36,817 bases of DNA from NCBI GenBank assembly GCA_021786705.1, contig JAJYMV010000147.1, positions 1-36,817 of the forward strand, given 5' to 3'. Below are positions 35,332 to 36,817 of this stretch, piece after piece (position 1 is the first letter of the stretch; each line of letters begins with the position of its first letter). The notes under the pieces are model-generated. The model had not been told where the DNA came from and ran no database searches. It saw nothing but the letters and a program-made list of their open reading frames with translations. Source of the stretch: a bacterium. GTDB lineage: Bacteria > Vulcanimicrobiota > Vulcanimicrobiia > Vulcanimicrobiales > Vulcanimicrobiaceae. The position numbers and the translations under genes are program-made.

Positions 35332-36817
35332 ATGCTTCATCCCGCTACCCTTGCAATCATCGTCGGAGGCAGCACATTGCGCGATCGCGCAGTCGTCGTT
35401 CGCCAACGCGCGCTCCTGCCGGTGCGCGCGCTCTCGCAGGCTCTAGGGAGCCGCGTCGACTATCTCCCATCACTGCGCGAAATCGACGTTCGCCGGCCGG
35501 GCGGCGCGACGATTCGCCTCCGGATCGGCTCGCGTTCGGCGTGGATCGGTTCGAAGAGCGCCGCACTCGATGTCGCGCCGCGGATCATCGCCGGGCGCAG
35601 TTACGCGCCGCTGCGGTTTGTCGCCGATGCGCTAAACGTGCGCCTTCATTACAGCGCCGCACGGCATGCCGTCTTCGTTTCGGGAAAAGCATCGAAGGCG
35701 AGCGCGCTCGCGCCGGGGATTAGCGGATTGGTGCCGGTTCCGTATAGCGCGAATGCAACCGCATTCCCCGTCGTCGGCGCGAACATCGACGCTCCGAAAG
35801 TTTCCGCTTCGGCGATCCGCTTGATTCTCGACGGCACCGACGTAACGATGCAAGCGAAGCGAACGGCTCGCGGGATTCTTTATTTGCCGAGTGCGCCATT
35901 GCCGAAGGGCAATCACGTCGCCGAGGTTTCGCTCGATAACGGTGCCACTATCGCCGAACGGTGGGCCTTTACCACCACCGTCAGCGCTGCGATGCCGACG
36001 CCCGAACCCGCACAACCGCCGCTCCCGAGCCAGCAATCGTTTCCGGAGATTCAGTTTTATTCGCTCGACGGCACGACGTTTTCAGCGGGAGATTCCGCCG
36101 AAGTGGAGATGGTCGCTCCGCAGGGCGGATACGCCTACGCGCAAGTCTGTTACAACGGTTGGAGCTATCCGCTCTATCCTAACGCCACCGATCCGCAGAT
36201 CTACGACGGATGGGTCTCGCTCCCATACGGCAGCGACACGCAATTCTGTCCGATTCAAGGCTACTACGTCGACGCGCGCGGCGTTCGGTATCAATCGCCG
36301 TTCTCGATTTTCGTCACGATTTACGGCTCCAATTATTACGGCCACCGCCACGACCACGGGCAACCCTCGCCCACGCCCTCGCCCTCACCGTCGCCGTCGC
36401 CCTCGCCGACGAGCGCACCACCGGTCGGTCGGCGTACCCCGCCGCCGGGGAACTGCCCTCCGGGACTCCGCTGCATTCTCGGTGGAACGCCGGCACCGTT
36501 GCGGCCGCCCTTCGACGGCGGCGTGAAGCGCCCGGGCCCAATCGCGCACCCGATTCCCGTCGCGCATCCGACTCCCACCACGCATCCAGCTCCCACCACG
36601 CATCCCGTCATCGTGCCGCCGCACCACGACGGCGGAGTCAAGCGCCCGGGACCGATCGCGCATCCGATTCCCGTCGCGCATCCGATTCCCACCACGCGCC
36701 CCGTCATCGTGCCGCCGCACCACGACGGCGGAGTCAAGCGCCCGGGACCGATCGCGCGTCCGGTTCCCGTCGCGCATCCGATTCCCGTCGGGCATCCAGC
36801 ACCCACCATGCATCCCG
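35332..36817 (+). CDS. Copper amine oxidase N-terminal-like protein with Pro-rich repeat tail (partial, open at right edge; not in ORF track)
   Basis: My translation from ATG 35332: RQRALLPVRALSQALGSRVDYLPSLREIDVRR...GRSYAPLRFVADALNVRLHYSAARHAVFVSG matches the Cu-amine-oxidase N-like fold; then PSPTPSPSPSPSPSP and DGGVKRPGPIAHPIPVAHP repeats; no stop before 36817. Confidence 0.8.
   Translation, partial: MLHPATLAIIVGGSTLRDRAVVVRQRALLPVRALSQALGSRVDYLPSLREIDVRRPGGATIRLRIGSRSAWIGSKSAALDVAPRIIAGRSYAPLRFVADALNVRLHYSAARHAVFVSGKASKASALAPGISGLVPVPYSANATAFPVVGANIDAPKVSASAIRLILDGTDVTMQAKRTARGILYLPSAPLPKGNHVAEVSLDNGATIAERWAFTTTVSAAMPTPEPAQPPLPSQQSFPEIQFYSLDGTTFSAGDSAEVEMVAPQGGYAYAQVCYNGWSYPLYPNATDPQIYDGWVSLPYGSDTQFCPIQGYYVDARGVRYQSPFSIFVTIYGSNYYGHRHDHGQPSPTPSPSPSPSPSPTSAPPVGRRTPPPGNCPPGLRCILGGTPAPLRPPFDGGVKRPGPIAHPIPVAHPTPTTHPAPTTHPVIVPPHHDGGVKRPGPIAHPIPVAHPIPTTRPVIVPPHHDGGVKRPGPIARPVPVAHPIPVGHPAPTMHP
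36514..36817 (+). repeat. Nested tandem repeat DGGVKRPGPIAHPIPVAHP...VIVPPHHD
   Basis: DGGVKRPGPIA occurs at 36514, 36628 and 36724: spacings 114 and 96 bp, differing by 18 bp; inner 15-18 bp sub-repeats. Confidence 0.88.

Noticed and set aside
36514-36817. CRISPR-like appearance of the right-edge repeats
   Set aside because: Repeats are in-frame, Pro-rich coding units with degenerate sub-repeats, not spacer-separated direct repeats.

Overview
High-GC bacterial chromosomal window, about 36.8 kb, with dense and mostly housekeeping content. No tRNA, rRNA, CRISPR array, transposase or prophage gene was seen. Order: infC-rpmI-rplT; Tat-type beta-carbonic anhydrase; NUDIX hydrolase; small membrane protein; TrmH/SpoU methyltransferase; a 33-aa YqzL-like microprotein absent from the ORF track; pheS-pheT-cvpA-MFS; a two-gene secreted/lipoprotein operon divergent from a membrane-tethered 7TMR-DISM-PAS-wHTH-BTAD regulator followed by a second BTAD regulator; lon and hsp20 behind a CIRCE-like operator; alpha/beta hydrolase-ADH-ispH-APC permease; korAB; a MASE1-GGDEF-EAL protein; groES-groEL behind a CIRCE; two YXWGXW-type secreted proteins; OsmC; alr; and a copper-amine-oxidase-N-like repeat protein that runs off the right edge. 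Most notable: (1) the 7TM one-component regulator locus, (2) two CIRCE-like operators suggesting that Lon/Hsp20 share HrcA control with GroESL, (3) an infC leader with a terminator-like hairpin, an apparent AUA start and an 86-nt infC/rpmI overlap, and (4) the YqzL-like ORF followed by a strong terminator only 30 nt upstream of pheS. The lineage may be an uncultured soil phylum such as Eremiobacterota/WPS-2, but that is an impression and was not tested.
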